From an uncultured Neomegalonema sp. (lineage in GTDB: Bacteria > Pseudomonadota > Alphaproteobacteria > Rhodobacterales > Rhodobacteraceae), in contig CALLLP010000002.1 in assembly GCA_938008165.1 (NCBI GenBank), positions 1 through 57,795 on the forward strand: DNA of 57,795 bases. The letters run 5' to 3'. Position numbers and translations under genes: made by a program. A model generated the notes under the pieces. It saw only the letters and a program-made list of their open reading frames with translations. It was not told the DNA's origin and did not search any database. Shown here one piece after another: positions 8,122 through 17,849 of the stretch; the first letter of the stretch is position 1, and every line of letters begins with the position of its first letter.

Positions 8122-9234
8122 ATGCAGAGCGGTGAACACGGCGTCCTTCCTTCCCAATCGATCCGGTCGCTGATCCGCGACGGGATTGTCGGCGCTGATA
8201 CCCCTGTCGAAGAGGGTCAAATCCAGCCCGCAAGCCTTGACCTGCGCCTTGGCGATATCGCCTATCGCGTGCGCGCCAGCTTTTTGCCGGGGCGCGAGCA
8301 TACCGTCGCCGATCGCCTCGATGATTTTGCGATGCACCGCATCGACCTGCGCGCGGGTGCCGTGCTGGAAACGGGATGCGTCTATCTCGTCCCCTTGCAG
8401 GAACAGCTTGCCCTCCCCCCTTCCATCAGTGCCGCGGCGAATGCCAAAAGCTCGACCGGGCGGCTCGATCTGTTCACCCGGTTGATCGGCGATCACGCCA
8501 CCGAATTCGACCGCCTCGATCCGGGCTATGCCGGGCCACTCTATGCCGAGATTTCGCCGCGCACCTTCAGCGTACTGGCCCGAACCGGCGTGCGCCTGAA
8601 CCAGATCCGCTTTCGGACCGGCGATGCGGCCTATACCCCCGAAACCCTCGTCGCCATGCACGAGACCCATCGCCTCGTCACCGTCGATGGCGAACCGATG
8701 CCGATGACCGCCGCCGATGCCGAGGGCGGGGTCGGGTTCAGCGTCGATCTGCGCGGCAATGGCGGCCCGGTCGGATACCGCGCCAAGCGCCATTCCGCCC
8801 TGATCGACCTCGACCGGATCGGGGCTTATCCGGTCGATGAATTCTGGGACACACTCTATACGGATCGCCACGGTCGCCTGATTCTCGATCCCGGCGCGTT
8901 CTATATCCTCGCATCGCGCGAGGCGGTGCATGTGCCCCCCGGAACCGCCGCCGAGATGGTGCCCTATTCCGCCCTCGTCGGCGAATTTCGCGTCCATTAT
9001 GCGGGGTTTTTCGATCCCGGTTTCGGCCATGCGGCCGTCGGAGGCACCGGTGCGCGGGGGGTGCTGGAGGTGCGCTGCCATGAAACCCCCTTCGCGCTGG
9101 AACATGGGCAGGTGGTCGGGCGTTTGCTGTATGAGCCGATGCAGGCGCAGCCCGATATTCTCTATGGCGGCGCCGTCAAATCGAATTATCAGGGGCAGGG
9201 ACTGAAGCTATCGAAACATTTCGCGGCTTCATGA
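8122..9234 (+). CDS. dcd: dCTP deaminase, long alphaproteobacterial form
   Basis: Deaminates dCTP to dUTP for dTMP synthesis. 370 aa, about twice the short enteric Dcd; this long form is usual in alphaproteobacteria and consists of two dUTPase-like folds. Seen: GQIQPASLDLRLGDIAYR near the N-terminus, AAANAKSSTGRLDLFTR (the SSTGR phosphate-binding segment) around residue 120, LYAEISPRTFSVL, and in the second half HYAGFFDPGFGH and EVRCHETPFALEHGQ. ATG 8122 is chosen; the open frame runs back through the tRNA, which is not coding. Convergent with scpB. Confidence 0.93.
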   Translation: MQSGEHGVLPSQSIRSLIRDGIVGADTPVEEGQIQPASLDLRLGDIAYRVRASFLPGREHTVADRLDDFAMHRIDLRAGAVLETGCVYLVPLQEQLALPPSISAAANAKSSTGRLDLFTRLIGDHATEFDRLDPGYAGPLYAEISPRTFSVLARTGVRLNQIRFRTGDAAYTPETLVAMHETHRLVTVDGEPMPMTAADAEGGVGFSVDLRGNGGPVGYRAKRHSALIDLDRIGAYPVDEFWDTLYTDRHGRLILDPGAFYILASREAVHVPPGTAAEMVPYSALVGEFRVHYAGFFDPGFGHAAVGGTGARGVLEVRCHETPFALEHGQVVGRLLYEPMQAQPDILYGGAVKSNYQGQGLKLSKHFAAS

Positions 9235-9247
9235 CGATACCCGGCGC

Positions 9248-9901
9248 TCAGAACAGATCGGCCTGATCCTCATCGGTCGCATCGTCATCATCGTCATCAT
9301 CCGCTTCGGCAAAACGCACCGCTAGACCGCCCTGGGGCTGGGCATCGAGCAGACCGGCGGCCTTCAATTCCTGAACGCCGGGCAGGTCGCGCACACTTTG
9401 CAATCCGAAATGATCGAGAAACGCCTCCGTCGTGATGAAAGTAACGGGGCGGCCCGGCGTCTCGCGGCGGCGGCCAAGGCGAATCCATTCCAGATCGAGC
9501 AGCAGGTCGAGCGTTCCGCGCGACACGGCCACCCCGCGCACTTCCTCGATTTCGGCCCGAGTCGCGGGCTGATGATAGGCGATGATCGACAGGGTTTCGA
9601 CGGCGGCACGCGACAGCTTGCGGGTAGCCGTCTCCTCGCTGCGCAGCAAAAAACTGAGATCCGAGGCCGTGCGAAACGCCCATTTTCCGGCCACGCGCAC
9701 CAGCGTCACCCCCCGCCCGGCATAGCGCGCCTCCAGCCGCCGCAGGGCTTCTGCCGCATCCGATCCACGCGGCATCCGGCGTTCCATCACATCCGCCGAA
9801 AGCGGCTCGACCGAGGAGAACAACATCGCCTCGACCATGCGCTCCTGTTCATCGAGACCGGGGGGCGCAAAGCCGAGCGCGTCTTGCGCATCGTCGTTCA
9901 T
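9248..9901 (-). CDS. scpB: Segregation and condensation protein B
   Basis: Winged-helix partner of ScpA in the bacterial SMC-ScpAB condensin complex. 217 aa. Features: LDEQERMVEAMLFSSVEPLS at the N-terminus, LSRAAVETLSIIAYHQPATRAEIEEVRGV in the middle (the most conserved ScpB segment), and GRPVTFITTEAFLDHFGL near the end, then an Asp-rich tail. Start ATG 9901 overlaps the scpA stop by ATGA, so they are coupled. Last gene of the leftward argS-SPOR-nagZ-scpA-scpB block. Confidence 0.95.
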   Translation of the reverse strand: MNDDAQDALGFAPPGLDEQERMVEAMLFSSVEPLSADVMERRMPRGSDAAEALRRLEARYAGRGVTLVRVAGKWAFRTASDLSFLLRSEETATRKLSRAAVETLSIIAYHQPATRAEIEEVRGVAVSRGTLDLLLDLEWIRLGRRRETPGRPVTFITTEAFLDHFGLQSVRDLPGVQELKAAGLLDAQPQGGLAVRFAEADDDDDDDATDEDQADLF

Positions 9902-10641
9902 GGGGTTGTCCGGCGCAGTTCGATGGGACCGAACGGCTCGGATTGGCGCAGGGCCAGCGCCCCGTCGCGGGCGAGTTCGAGCGTCGCGGCAAAAGTGCTG
10001 GCCATGGCCGAGCGCACCATGCGCGGCTCGCGCCAATCAAGGGGCAAGAACGCCTGAAGCTGGGTCCAGTCAAGCGCCGTGCCGAGGGACTGGCCGATGC
10101 GGCGCAGGGCATCCTCCATCGCGTAGATTTTCGGGCGTTCCACATGCAGCGGGGTATAGGCGGCGCGGGTGCTGCACCGGGCATATCCCTGCAACAAATC
10201 GAGCAACGTGACCCGCCATTGCGTCTGTCGGTCGATGATCAGCGGGTCGGGCGCTCCCCGTGCAAAGACATCGCGGCCCAGCCGGTCGCGCGCCATCAGC
10301 CGCGCCGCCGCGCCGCGCATCGCTTCCAGCCGCTGAAGCTGAAACGCGAGGCGGGCGGCCATTTCCTCCGCATCCGGACCATCATCCTGCGCCGGATCGG
10401 GGGGCAGCAACAGGCGGGATTTGAGATAGGCGAGCCATGCGGCGGTCACCAGATAATCGGCAGCGATCTCCAGCCGCAGATCCCGCGCCGCTTCGATAAA
10501 AGCGAGATAACGGTCGGCGAGTTGCAGGATCGACACCTCGCGCAAATCGACTTTTTGTTGTCGGGCGAGGGTTAGCAGCAGGTCGAGCGGTCCCTCGAAT
10601 CCATCGATATCGAGGAGCAGGTCATCCCGCTCCTCAGACAT
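9898..10641 (-). CDS. scpA: Segregation and condensation protein A
   Basis: Kleisin subunit of the SMC condensin complex. 247 aa from ATG 10641. The N-terminal FEGPLDLLLTLARQQKVDL is the ScpA signature; ADYLVTAAWLAYLKSRLLLP follows; the C-terminal winged helix that contacts the SMC head is less plainly seen in MVRSAMASTFAATLELARDG. The start overlaps nagZ by 8 bases and the stop overlaps scpB by 4. Open sequence upstream of 10641 lies inside nagZ and is not counted. Confidence 0.95.
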   Translation of the reverse strand: MSEERDDLLLDIDGFEGPLDLLLTLARQQKVDLREVSILQLADRYLAFIEAARDLRLEIAADYLVTAAWLAYLKSRLLLPPDPAQDDGPDAEEMAARLAFQLQRLEAMRGAAARLMARDRLGRDVFARGAPDPLIIDRQTQWRVTLLDLLQGYARCSTRAAYTPLHVERPKIYAMEDALRRIGQSLGTALDWTQLQAFLPLDWREPRMVRSAMASTFAATLELARDGALALRQSEPFGPIELRRTTP

Positions 10642-11647
10642 GGAACCCGCCCCGCTGCGCAAGGGCCGCATAGCGATCGGCGCTGTCGGTTTCATCCGCC
10701 GCACCCGGTTGACGCAGAGCCAGCGCGTGCAGGCTGCGGCCCTGCGCGGCGTCGGTTAGCGGACGCAAGGCGGTCGCAATCGCCGTCATCTCCGGCATCT
10801 CGCCATTGCAATGCAGGACAAGATCGCATCCGGCATCAAGGGCGCGGGATGTTCGGGCGTCAAACTCCCCCGCCAATGCCTTCATCGACAGATCATCGCT
10901 CATCAGCAGGCTGGTGACCCCCAGCACATCGCGCAGATAGGCGATGACGGATCGCGAAAGCGTCGCGCATGCATCGGGGTCGAGCGCCTCATAGACGATA
11001 TGCGCCGTCATTGCCAGCGGAGCATCGGCAAGGGCCGCAAAGGGGCGGAAATCCGTCTCGGCCAGCGTCTCCAGCGGTGTCTCCACCCGTGGCAGGGCAA
11101 GGTGACTATCCGCCCCCGCGCGGCCATGCCCCGGAATATGCTTGATGACCGGCAGGACGCCCGCATCAAGCAACCCGTCGCGCACCGCCCCGCCCCGGCG
11201 GATCACATCCTCTACGGTCCGGCCCAATGCGCGGTCGCCGATAATGTCATGGGCACCGGGAACAGGAATATCGAGCAGCGGCGCACAGTTTACATCGATC
11301 CCGACCCCGGCCAATTCCGCCCCGATCAAACGATAGCGCAGGCGCAGGGCCTCGCACCGCTCATCTTCGGTCAAGGCGGCGGCGGTGGCGGTATCGAGGG
11401 CCGGGGACCATCCGCGCCAATGGGGCGGGCGCAGGCGGGCCACGCGGCCCCCTTCCTGATCAATCAGAATGGGCGCATCACGCCCCACGCTCTCACGCAG
11501 GGCGCCGGTCAGGGCGCGCACCTGCTCAGGCGTGTCGATATTGCGGGCAAAAAGGATGAATCCCCACGGATCGACATCGCGAAAGAAGGCCCGCTCGGTG
11601 CCGGACAGCGAAAGCCCGGCACAGCCAAAGATCGCGGCGGAAGTCAC
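10634..11647 (-). CDS. nagZ: Beta-N-acetylhexosaminidase NagZ (GH3)
   Basis: Cytoplasmic glycosidase that removes GlcNAc from anhydro-muropeptides in cell wall recycling. 337 aa, no signal peptide. GH3 signatures: LIDQEGGRVARLRPPHW (substrate site), VNCAPLLDIPVPGAHDIIGDRALG, VIKHIPGHGRAGADSHLALP with the NagZ-specific His/Asp loop that acts as acid-base, and LLMSDDLSMKAL, where the Asp of SDDL is the expected nucleophile. Located between the SPOR protein and scpA, an order common in Rhodobacterales. Confidence 0.96.
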   Translation of the reverse strand: MTSAAIFGCAGLSLSGTERAFFRDVDPWGFILFARNIDTPEQVRALTGALRESVGRDAPILIDQEGGRVARLRPPHWRGWSPALDTATAAALTEDERCEALRLRYRLIGAELAGVGIDVNCAPLLDIPVPGAHDIIGDRALGRTVEDVIRRGGAVRDGLLDAGVLPVIKHIPGHGRAGADSHLALPRVETPLETLAETDFRPFAALADAPLAMTAHIVYEALDPDACATLSRSVIAYLRDVLGVTSLLMSDDLSMKALAGEFDARTSRALDAGCDLVLHCNGEMPEMTAIATALRPLTDAAQGRSLHALALRQPGAADETDSADRYAALAQRGGFHV

Positions 11648-11657
11648 GCCGGACAGA

Positions 11658-12929
11658 TCAGCGCGCGGGAACGAAGCAGTCGACGCCCCGCACTCTCAAC
11701 TGATCGCAGAGCTGCGCCGCTTGGCGCGCATCGCGCAAGGGACCGGCGCGCAGGCGAAAGAGATTTTGCCCCTGTGCCGTACGAACCGGCTGTACCTGAA
11801 GCCCCAATCGACCCAAAAGCTGCGGATGCTGCGCGCGCAATTGCTGCCACCGCGCCCGGACCAGATCGCCGGTGGGCATCGCGCCCAGTTGCACCTGTGC
11901 ATCTCCCGGAGGCTGCACCGGCACGGGAACACCGATCGGTTGAGCCTGAAGCGCTGGCGCAAGAACCTGCCCCGGAACCGGAACGACCGTCGGCACCCGC
12001 GTCGTCGCAATCGCCGCCGAAGGCTGTTGCGCGGTCAAACCGGGCTGCCCCGCATTCGCAATCCGATTGGTCACGGAAGGACGGGGCGCGAGATCGGGTT
12101 TGCTGCGCGGCATGGGGAAGAGAACGAGACCCTGCCCAAATTCCTCCCCCGTCAAGGCATCGGGGGGGCTACCCGGTTGCGCCGCGACCGCGACCTGCGT
12201 ATCCGGCGACCGGGTCAGAGGCGGAATAACCGGCGCGGCGATGGATGCGGTGCCCACCCCAGCCGTACCCGTCCCGCTATTCGCGCCGGGCGCAGCGGTC
12301 GTGCCCACAGCGGGTAGACCGAGGGATGCAACATCCCGTTCAGCCTGCGCCCGCTGTGCAGCGCTCGCCGCCGTTTCGGCGCGCAGAACCGCTTCGGAAT
12401 CCGCGACCTGCACTTCTGCCCCGCCCGCCAGTTCCAGATCGCCCGTGCGATCGGGTACTGTATTTCCGGTCAGGGAAGGCTCGCCATCGATCGAGGAGGC
12501 AAGCTGAAGTTCCTCAATGCGCAGGGCATCTTCCTGAATGCCGGTCACGGCAAGCGCGCCCGTCGGGTCGAGGGCGCGGTCGGGAAGGCGGTCGCTGACG
12601 ACAATCCCGTCCTGCTCGCCCGTGCTGTCACTGGTGCCGGTGCGCCGCAGTTCGTCGATCATCGTATAGGCGTCGTTATCCTGATTGGCGATCGGAGTGC
12701 CACCCTCGTTGATCGGCACCATCTTCGCCTCGCCAGCCCCCGCAGTCAGAAGGGGCGGATCGTCGACGGTGGTTCGCTGACCCAGTTTATAGGCTGCAAA
12801 GACAAGCCCGCACCCGATCAAAAGGGTCATCAGAACGCCGAGAATGGCCCCGCCGCTGCCTGCGGTTTCCACACGGTCGTCATATTCATCGGACACAAGG
12901 CCCGGATAACTGTCGTCTCTTGTGCTCAT
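11658..12929 (-). CDS. SPOR domain protein, single-pass membrane
   Basis: 423-aa protein with a short cytoplasmic N-terminus, one membrane helix at about residues 29-47 (ILGVLMTLLIGCGLVFAAY), a long low-complexity Ala/Pro/Gln-rich periplasmic linker and a C-terminal SPOR domain (about residues 345-423) including VRARWQQLRAQHPQLLGRL and LFRLRAGPLRDARQAAQLC. SPOR domains bind denuded septal peptidoglycan, so a role at the division site is likely from the family. Ten bases upstream of nagZ and downstream of argS in the same direction. Confidence 0.9.
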   Translation of the reverse strand: MSTRDDSYPGLVSDEYDDRVETAGSGGAILGVLMTLLIGCGLVFAAYKLGQRTTVDDPPLLTAGAGEAKMVPINEGGTPIANQDNDAYTMIDELRRTGTSDSTGEQDGIVVSDRLPDRALDPTGALAVTGIQEDALRIEELQLASSIDGEPSLTGNTVPDRTGDLELAGGAEVQVADSEAVLRAETAASAAQRAQAERDVASLGLPAVGTTAAPGANSGTGTAGVGTASIAAPVIPPLTRSPDTQVAVAAQPGSPPDALTGEEFGQGLVLFPMPRSKPDLAPRPSVTNRIANAGQPGLTAQQPSAAIATTRVPTVVPVPGQVLAPALQAQPIGVPVPVQPPGDAQVQLGAMPTGDLVRARWQQLRAQHPQLLGRLGLQVQPVRTAQGQNLFRLRAGPLRDARQAAQLCDQLRVRGVDCFVPAR

Positions 12930-13018
12930 CGTCCTGCCCGGCGGTCATTATTTTTTACACCGCACGCCGTCCCGCCTGATCCGGCGCGCTCATTGCACAA
13001 TCGTTTATTGCCCTCACC

Positions 13019-14755
13019 TTACCGCATTTCCTGCATCGGCGTCACGCCCAAGATGCACAAACCATTCGAAATCGTCAGAGCACAGGCCCGCGCGAGACCC
13101 AATCGCACCAATGTCGCCTGCCGATTACCGGGCTGAACGAACCGCAGGGATTCGTCTGCATTGCCCCGATTCCACAGCGAATGGAACGCGCTGGCAAGGT
13201 CATAGAGGTAGAAGGCGATCCGATGCGGCTCATGCGCTTCCGCCGCGAGACGCACCTGACGGGGCCATTCGGCGATCCGCGCGATCAAGGCCAGATCGGC
13301 CTCGTGGGTCAGGCCGGACAGGTCGATCGCGGCCAGATCCGCATCCTCCGGCACCGTTCCTCCGGCTTCTTCTTCGGCCCGGCGCAGCAGCGAATATACG
13401 CGCGCATGGGCGTATTGCACATAAAAGACCGGGTTATCCTTGGATTGCTCCAGCGCCTTCGAAAAATCAAAGTCGAGAGACGCGTCGTTTTTGCGGGTCA
13501 GCATGACAAAGCGCACGACCCCCGCCCCGACCTCATCGATCAAATCGCGCAGGGTGACGAAGGTGCCCGCCCGCTTCGACATTTTCAGTTCCTCGCCATC
13601 GCGCATCAGCTTGACGAGCTGCGTCAGCTTGATGTCGAGCCGATCCGAGCCATCGCCCAGCGCCTTGCACGCCGCCTTCATCCGCTTGACATAGCCGCTG
13701 TGATCCGCGCCGAAGACGTTGATCAACTCATCCGCGCGTTGCAGCTTGTCATAATGATAAGCGATATCCGGGGCGAAATAGGTCCAGGAACCATCGGATT
13801 TCTTGATGGGCCGGTCCACGTCGTCGCCGTAATCGGTGGATTTGAACAGGGTTTGCTCGCGCGGTTCCCAATCATCGGGCTTCTTGCCCTTGGGGGGTTC
13901 CAGCACGCCCTGATAAATCAGGCCCTTTGCATCCAGCGCCCCGACCGCATCCTCGATCCGGCCCGTGCCATAGAGCGACTTTTCCGAGAAAAACACGTCC
14001 ATCGTCACGCCCAGCGCGGCAAGATCGGCGCGGACCATATCCATCATCGCATCGGTCGCGAAATCGCGCACGGCGGGCAGCCATTCTTCTTCGGGCTGAT
14101 CAAGCAGGGTGTCGCCGAATGCGTTCTTCATCGCCTCGCCGACCGGGACGAGATAATCGCCGGGATACAATCCTTCGCCGATCTCGATATTCTGGCCATG
14201 GGCTTGCCGATAGCGCAGAAAGGCCGACCGCGCGAGGGTATCGACCTGCGATCCGCCATCATTGATGTAATATTCGCGCGTGACGTCATAGCCCGCGAAT
14301 TCCAGCAACGAGGCCAGCGCATCCCCGAACACCGCGCCTCGCGTATGGCCCACATGCAGCGGCCCGGTCGGGTTGGCGGAGACGTATTCGACATTGACCT
14401 TTCGGTCCTTGCCGATTTCCAACCGCCCGTATTCCTTGCCCGCGCGTAACGCCACCGCGACCCGCGAGCGCCAGAATTCGGGCGACAGGCGCAGATTGAT
14501 GAAACCCGGCCCCGCCACATCGACCGATGCGATGCGCGGATCGTCCGACAGGATTGCGGCGATTTTCTCGGCCATGTCGCGCGGCTTCATCCCGGCCTGC
14601 TTGGCCACCACCATCGCCACATTAGACGCCACATCCCCATGCGAGGAATCGCGCGGCGGCTCGGCACTGACGGCCTCTGTCCGCACGGTTTCGGGCAGGT
14701 CCAGCGTCGCGAGCGCCTCCAGCACCGTCTGGCGAAATTCGGCAAAAACGTCCAT
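13019..14755 (-). CDS. argS: Arginine-tRNA ligase
   Basis: Class I aminoacyl-tRNA synthetase, 578 aa from ATG 14755. The HIGH motif appears as PLHVGHTRG and the KMSKS motif as LKMSKRAG; the N-terminal Add-1 domain starts at [15 protein letters not shown] and the C-terminal anticodon-binding (DALR) domain ends in [24 protein letters not shown]. The frame is open to 14800 but the conserved N-terminus begins at 14755. First gene of the leftward block that runs to scpB. Confidence 0.97.
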   Translation of the reverse strand: MDVFAEFRQTVLEALATLDLPETVRTEAVSAEPPRDSSHGDVASNVAMVVAKQAGMKPRDMAEKIAAILSDDPRIASVDVAGPGFINLRLSPEFWRSRVAVALRAGKEYGRLEIGKDRKVNVEYVSANPTGPLHVGHTRGAVFGDALASLLEFAGYDVTREYYINDGGSQVDTLARSAFLRYRQAHGQNIEIGEGLYPGDYLVPVGEAMKNAFGDTLLDQPEEEWLPAVRDFATDAMMDMVRADLAALGVTMDVFFSEKSLYGTGRIEDAVGALDAKGLIYQGVLEPPKGKKPDDWEPREQTLFKSTDYGDDVDRPIKKSDGSWTYFAPDIAYHYDKLQRADELINVFGADHSGYVKRMKAACKALGDGSDRLDIKLTQLVKLMRDGEELKMSKRAGTFVTLRDLIDEVGAGVVRFVMLTRKNDASLDFDFSKALEQSKDNPVFYVQYAHARVYSLLRRAEEEAGGTVPEDADLAAIDLSGLTHEADLALIARIAEWPRQVRLAAEAHEPHRIAFYLYDLASAFHSLWNRGNADESLRFVQPGNRQATLVRLGLARACALTISNGLCILGVTPMQEMR

Positions 14756-15067
14756 CTTCGTATCACCCGGTATCGGTTTGGGGCGGGCAGAACCCGCCAA
14801 TTATCGGTCCGGCATCGTCTTTCATGTGAAGCGCGATCCGGCTGGTTGTCGGACACGGGCAATGCTGCACCCTTGCAAAAACAACCCGCGCATCCAGACC
14901 TCTCTCATTTTAGGGCGTCTCAGACAACAGGGAACCGATTGCACCCGGATTTTCTCGCAGTTGCGAAATCACGAGAATGTGCAACGTCTTGTCTTCAAAA
15001 TACAGAAGATCAGTGTACCGTGAGTACCGACCGCCACACCGAACGAAAAAACAGAGGGAGATTTTGG
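14756..15067. other. Divergent intergenic region argS / P460-like gene
   Basis: About 310 bases with no supported gene. It must contain promoters for argS (left) and the cytochrome-like gene (right). The right half is AT-richer; GTTGC and GCAAC (14962-14987) form a short inverted repeat. An AGAGGGAG ribosome binding site ends it just before the ATG at 15068. Nothing else stands out. Confidence 0.4.
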
Positions 15068-15694
15068 ATGTTACGGACGATTCTGGCAGCCACCATTGCC
15101 GCGACAGGTCTTTTCACCGCCGCCAGCATGACGCAGGCCGCATCTGGCAGTCACGTCGATGCAAAATGCAATCTGACGGTTGCACGCGATGAAATGACCA
15201 ATTTCGATGCTCATTCCGTCTATCTATGCTTGGCGGAGAAAATGGGGATCGGCTATCAGACCGGCGATAAACGCTGGGTGCCTCGCGAATTCGTCCAGAA
15301 CTTCCGCAGCTGGACACCGGCTAGCACCCTGCCCGCTGATGCGGGCGTGCATGGCGGTCGCTTCCTCTTCACCTATGTCAATCCGATCGGTGCAGCGGAA
15401 TACCTGAAATTCGCCGAAGAAGGCGTAAAAATGCCTGTGGGCAGCGTCATCGCCAAGGAATCCTTCTCCATCAACAAAAAAGGCAAGGCCAAGCCCGGTC
15501 CGCTTTTCCTGATGCAAAAGGCCCCCGCTGGCGCGTCGCCTCGCACGGCTGACTGGTATTACATGGCCGTTCTGCCCAATGGCAAACCAATGGCCGTCAA
15601 TGTCTACAAAGCCTGCCACGAATGCCATTCCGGCTTCGAGGATTCCGACTATCTCGGCTATCCCGAAGAAGACGTTCGCCGCACGGGAGGCTGA
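15068..15694 (+). CDS. Exported cytochrome P460-like haem protein
   Basis: 208-aa periplasmic protein. A Sec signal peptide covers about residues 1-25 (ILAATIAATGLFTAAS then TQA as cleavage site). A single c-type haem motif CHECH (C183, C186, H187) lies near the C-terminus, followed by GFEDSDYLGYP. Haem motif at the very end of a beta-rich domain of about 170 residues fits the cytochrome P460 family rather than ordinary class I cytochromes c. Known P460 proteins oxidise hydroxylamine or detoxify NO; whether this one has the lysine crosslink cannot be judged by eye. Single gene, strong AGAGGGAG site, terminator downstream. Confidence 0.75.
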   Translation: MLRTILAATIAATGLFTAASMTQAASGSHVDAKCNLTVARDEMTNFDAHSVYLCLAEKMGIGYQTGDKRWVPREFVQNFRSWTPASTLPADAGVHGGRFLFTYVNPIGAAEYLKFAEEGVKMPVGSVIAKESFSINKKGKAKPGPLFLMQKAPAGASPRTADWYYMAVLPNGKPMAVNVYKACHECHSGFEDSDYLGYPEEDVRRTGG

Positions 15695-15782
15695 TGCAAA
15701 ACGCGGTCAGGGCCGGGAACGAGCACAGTCTCGAAAAGCACCCCGACCTGACCGCTTTTGATCCTTTGATTGTCCAAAACCA

Positions 15783-15823
15783 ACAATGCCGCTGCCGGTT
15801 TATCGACAGCGGCATTGTCTTTT
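15783..15823 (+). terminator. Rho-independent terminator after the P460-like gene
   Basis: A perfect 12-bp stem, ACAATGCCGCTG (15783-15794) with CAGCGGCATTGT (15807-15818), 12-base loop, then CTTTTAG. It closes the rightward cytochrome gene and, read on the other strand, has AAAA-TTGT flanks that could also end the leftward permease transcript. Confidence 0.75.
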
Positions 15824-15884
15824 AGAACCCCCAAAAGCGATGACAGAGGCAATCAGGCGGAGCCGTCGTACCGCCCGAAATGTC

Positions 15885-17291
15885 CTACCCAGCCTCGCCC
15901 GACAATTCCTGTGGCAAGATCAGATTCAGGACGATGGCAATCAGAGCCGCAGGCAGGATGCCCGATGCACCCAGAATGCGCAGGCTATCGGGCAGATGTT
16001 GCAGCGCGTTTGCCGATCCCGGTGCCGTATTCATCACTTCGAGCTGAAAGCCCAGCCCGATGGCGATGGCGACCGCAAAGATCACCATGTTGCGCCGGTT
16101 CCAGACCACATCGGCCAGCATCGACACCCCCGCCGCGACGACCATGCCAAACATCACGATCACGCCGCCGCCCAGCACCTCGATAGGGATGGTGCGGATA
16201 ATCCCGCCGACTTTTGGCACCAAGCCACAAACGATCAGGAACAGCGCGCCGATGGTGACGACATGGCGACTCATCACGCCGGTCATCGCGATCAGGCCGA
16301 CATTCTGACTGAATGAGGTATTGGGCAGCCCTCCGAACACCCCCGCAATGGCCGTGCCGAAACCATCGGCGAAGGTTGCGCCCTGTATCTCCTCATCCGT
16401 GGCCTCGCGCCCCGCACCGCCCTTGGTAATGCCGGAGACATCGCCAACCGTCTCGACCGCCGAGACAAAAGCCATCAGGCAAAACCCGATGATGGCGGCA
16501 AGGCTGAACTCGAAACCGAATTTGAAGGGCACCGGGGGCGCGAAGCTGGCGGCGCTTTCCCAGCTTTTCGCGATTGTGGCGGTGTCAAGCATCCCCACCA
16601 TGATCGCATAGACATACCCCGCGATAATGCCGATCAACACTGCCGAGACGGCCAGCATACCCCGCGTGAAGAACTTCAGCCCCAGCGTCACGACGATCAC
16701 GACCAGCGCCGCGCTCCAATTTAGCAGACTGCCATATTCAGGCAGGTTTCGGGCCTTGGCGGGAACACCCCCGGCGGCATATTCGATGCCGACCTTCACA
16801 AGCGCCAGGCCGATCATCATTACGACCAACCCGGTCACCAGCGGCGGCAAGGCAAAGCGGATACGGCCGATAAAGAGACCCAGCACCGCATGGAACAATC
16901 CGCCGATCAGGACACCGCCGAACAGGACCGGCAACGCCTCCACCCCCTTGCCCGCCACCAGCGGAATCATGATCGGGATAAAGGCGAAGCTGGTTCCCTG
17001 CACGATAGGCAACCGCGCCCCCGCCGGGCCAATGCCGATGGTCTGAATCAGCGTGGCGACCCCCGCGAACAGCATCGACATCTGGATCATATAGAGCAGC
17101 ACCGGAAAATCAGGCGAGCCGGAGCCAAAGCCGAATCCAGCGGCCCCCGCGATGATGATCGCCGGGGTCACATTCGAAACGAACATGGCCAGCACATGCT
17201 GAATCCCCAGCGGCACAGCCTTATGGAGCGCGGGCGTGTAATTGGGATTGCGGAGCTGTTCCGGCGTCCCGAGTGACGATAATTGCGCCAT
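15885..17291 (-). CDS. NCS2 family purine (xanthine/urate) permease
   Basis: 468-aa inner membrane transporter with about 12-14 hydrophobic segments. NCS2/UraA-type features: GIQHVLAMFVSNVTPAIIIAGA near the start, PIVQGTSFAFIPIMIPL (the NCS2 Q-rich loop), and VGDVSGITKGGAGREA in the middle, followed by FGGLPNTSFSQNVGLI, which is the nucleobase:cation symporter signature. As last gene of an operon with ureidoglycolate lyase, ureidoglycine aminohydrolase and allantoinase it most likely imports urate or xanthine rather than uracil; this is inference from context. Confidence 0.9.
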   Translation of the reverse strand: MAQLSSLGTPEQLRNPNYTPALHKAVPLGIQHVLAMFVSNVTPAIIIAGAAGFGFGSGSPDFPVLLYMIQMSMLFAGVATLIQTIGIGPAGARLPIVQGTSFAFIPIMIPLVAGKGVEALPVLFGGVLIGGLFHAVLGLFIGRIRFALPPLVTGLVVMMIGLALVKVGIEYAAGGVPAKARNLPEYGSLLNWSAALVVIVVTLGLKFFTRGMLAVSAVLIGIIAGYVYAIMVGMLDTATIAKSWESAASFAPPVPFKFGFEFSLAAIIGFCLMAFVSAVETVGDVSGITKGGAGREATDEEIQGATFADGFGTAIAGVFGGLPNTSFSQNVGLIAMTGVMSRHVVTIGALFLIVCGLVPKVGGIIRTIPIEVLGGGVIVMFGMVVAAGVSMLADVVWNRRNMVIFAVAIAIGLGFQLEVMNTAPGSANALQHLPDSLRILGASGILPAALIAIVLNLILPQELSGEAG

Positions 17292-17354
17292 GATAGCGGT
17301 TTCCCCTCGTATTTTACGATCTTTGGCCCCGAACCCGATCTGCCCTGAGCCGCA

Positions 17355-17849
17355 TTATCCTGTGTTTTCGAGCACCCGCCATGGCTGTTCGAACCAGTAT
17401 TCTTCGAGATTGTTTCCCTCACCGATCCTGTCGATGACGGCAAAGCGGCCCGCGCGCTCCAGAGGTGTGAGAACGCCGTGCCAGACATTGCGGCGATAGT
17501 TCACGCCCTGACCCGGCATCGTCAAAAACGCCTGCGGCACCCCCGGCACACCCTCTTGATCGGGCGCGACGATGACGAGAAACGGGTCATCCGATAGCGG
17601 CAAGAACGCCTGACTGCCCAGCGGATGCCGCTCCATCATGGTTAGTGCGAGCGGCAGCGCATAGGACTGACCCTCGAAGACGCTGATACCCGCCCGGCCA
17701 TCCGCAAAATCGAGCGCGGCGAGATCGGTGAACCGGGCGCACTTGCCTTGGTTGATCATCGCGCTCGGCACCCCCCGCGCCTCGATCACCTCACCGAAGG
17801 GCGCGAAAGCTTCCGCGTCGAGAGGGCGGATGATGACCTCGCGGCTCAT
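17355..17849 (-). CDS. allA: Ureidoglycolate lyase
   Basis: Splits (S)-ureidoglycolate to glyoxylate and urea, the last step of the ureide pathway. 164 aa. Family pattern: REVIIRPLDAEAFAPFGEVI at the N-terminus, ISVFEGQSYALPLALTMMERHPLGSQAFLPL in the middle, and GVNYRRNVWHGVLTPL towards the end. Start overlaps the stop of the upstream aminohydrolase gene (ATGA, 17846-17849). Urea produced here would need urease, not seen in the window. Confidence 0.95.
   Translation of the reverse strand: MSREVIIRPLDAEAFAPFGEVIEARGVPSAMINQGKCARFTDLAALDFADGRAGISVFEGQSYALPLALTMMERHPLGSQAFLPLSDDPFLVIVAPDQEGVPGVPQAFLTMPGQGVNYRRNVWHGVLTPLERAGRFAVIDRIGEGNNLEEYWFEQPWRVLENTG

Noticed and set aside
10811..12229. 472-codon plus-strand frame opposite nagZ and the SPOR gene
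   Set aside because: Spans two real genes and their gap; typical antisense composition.
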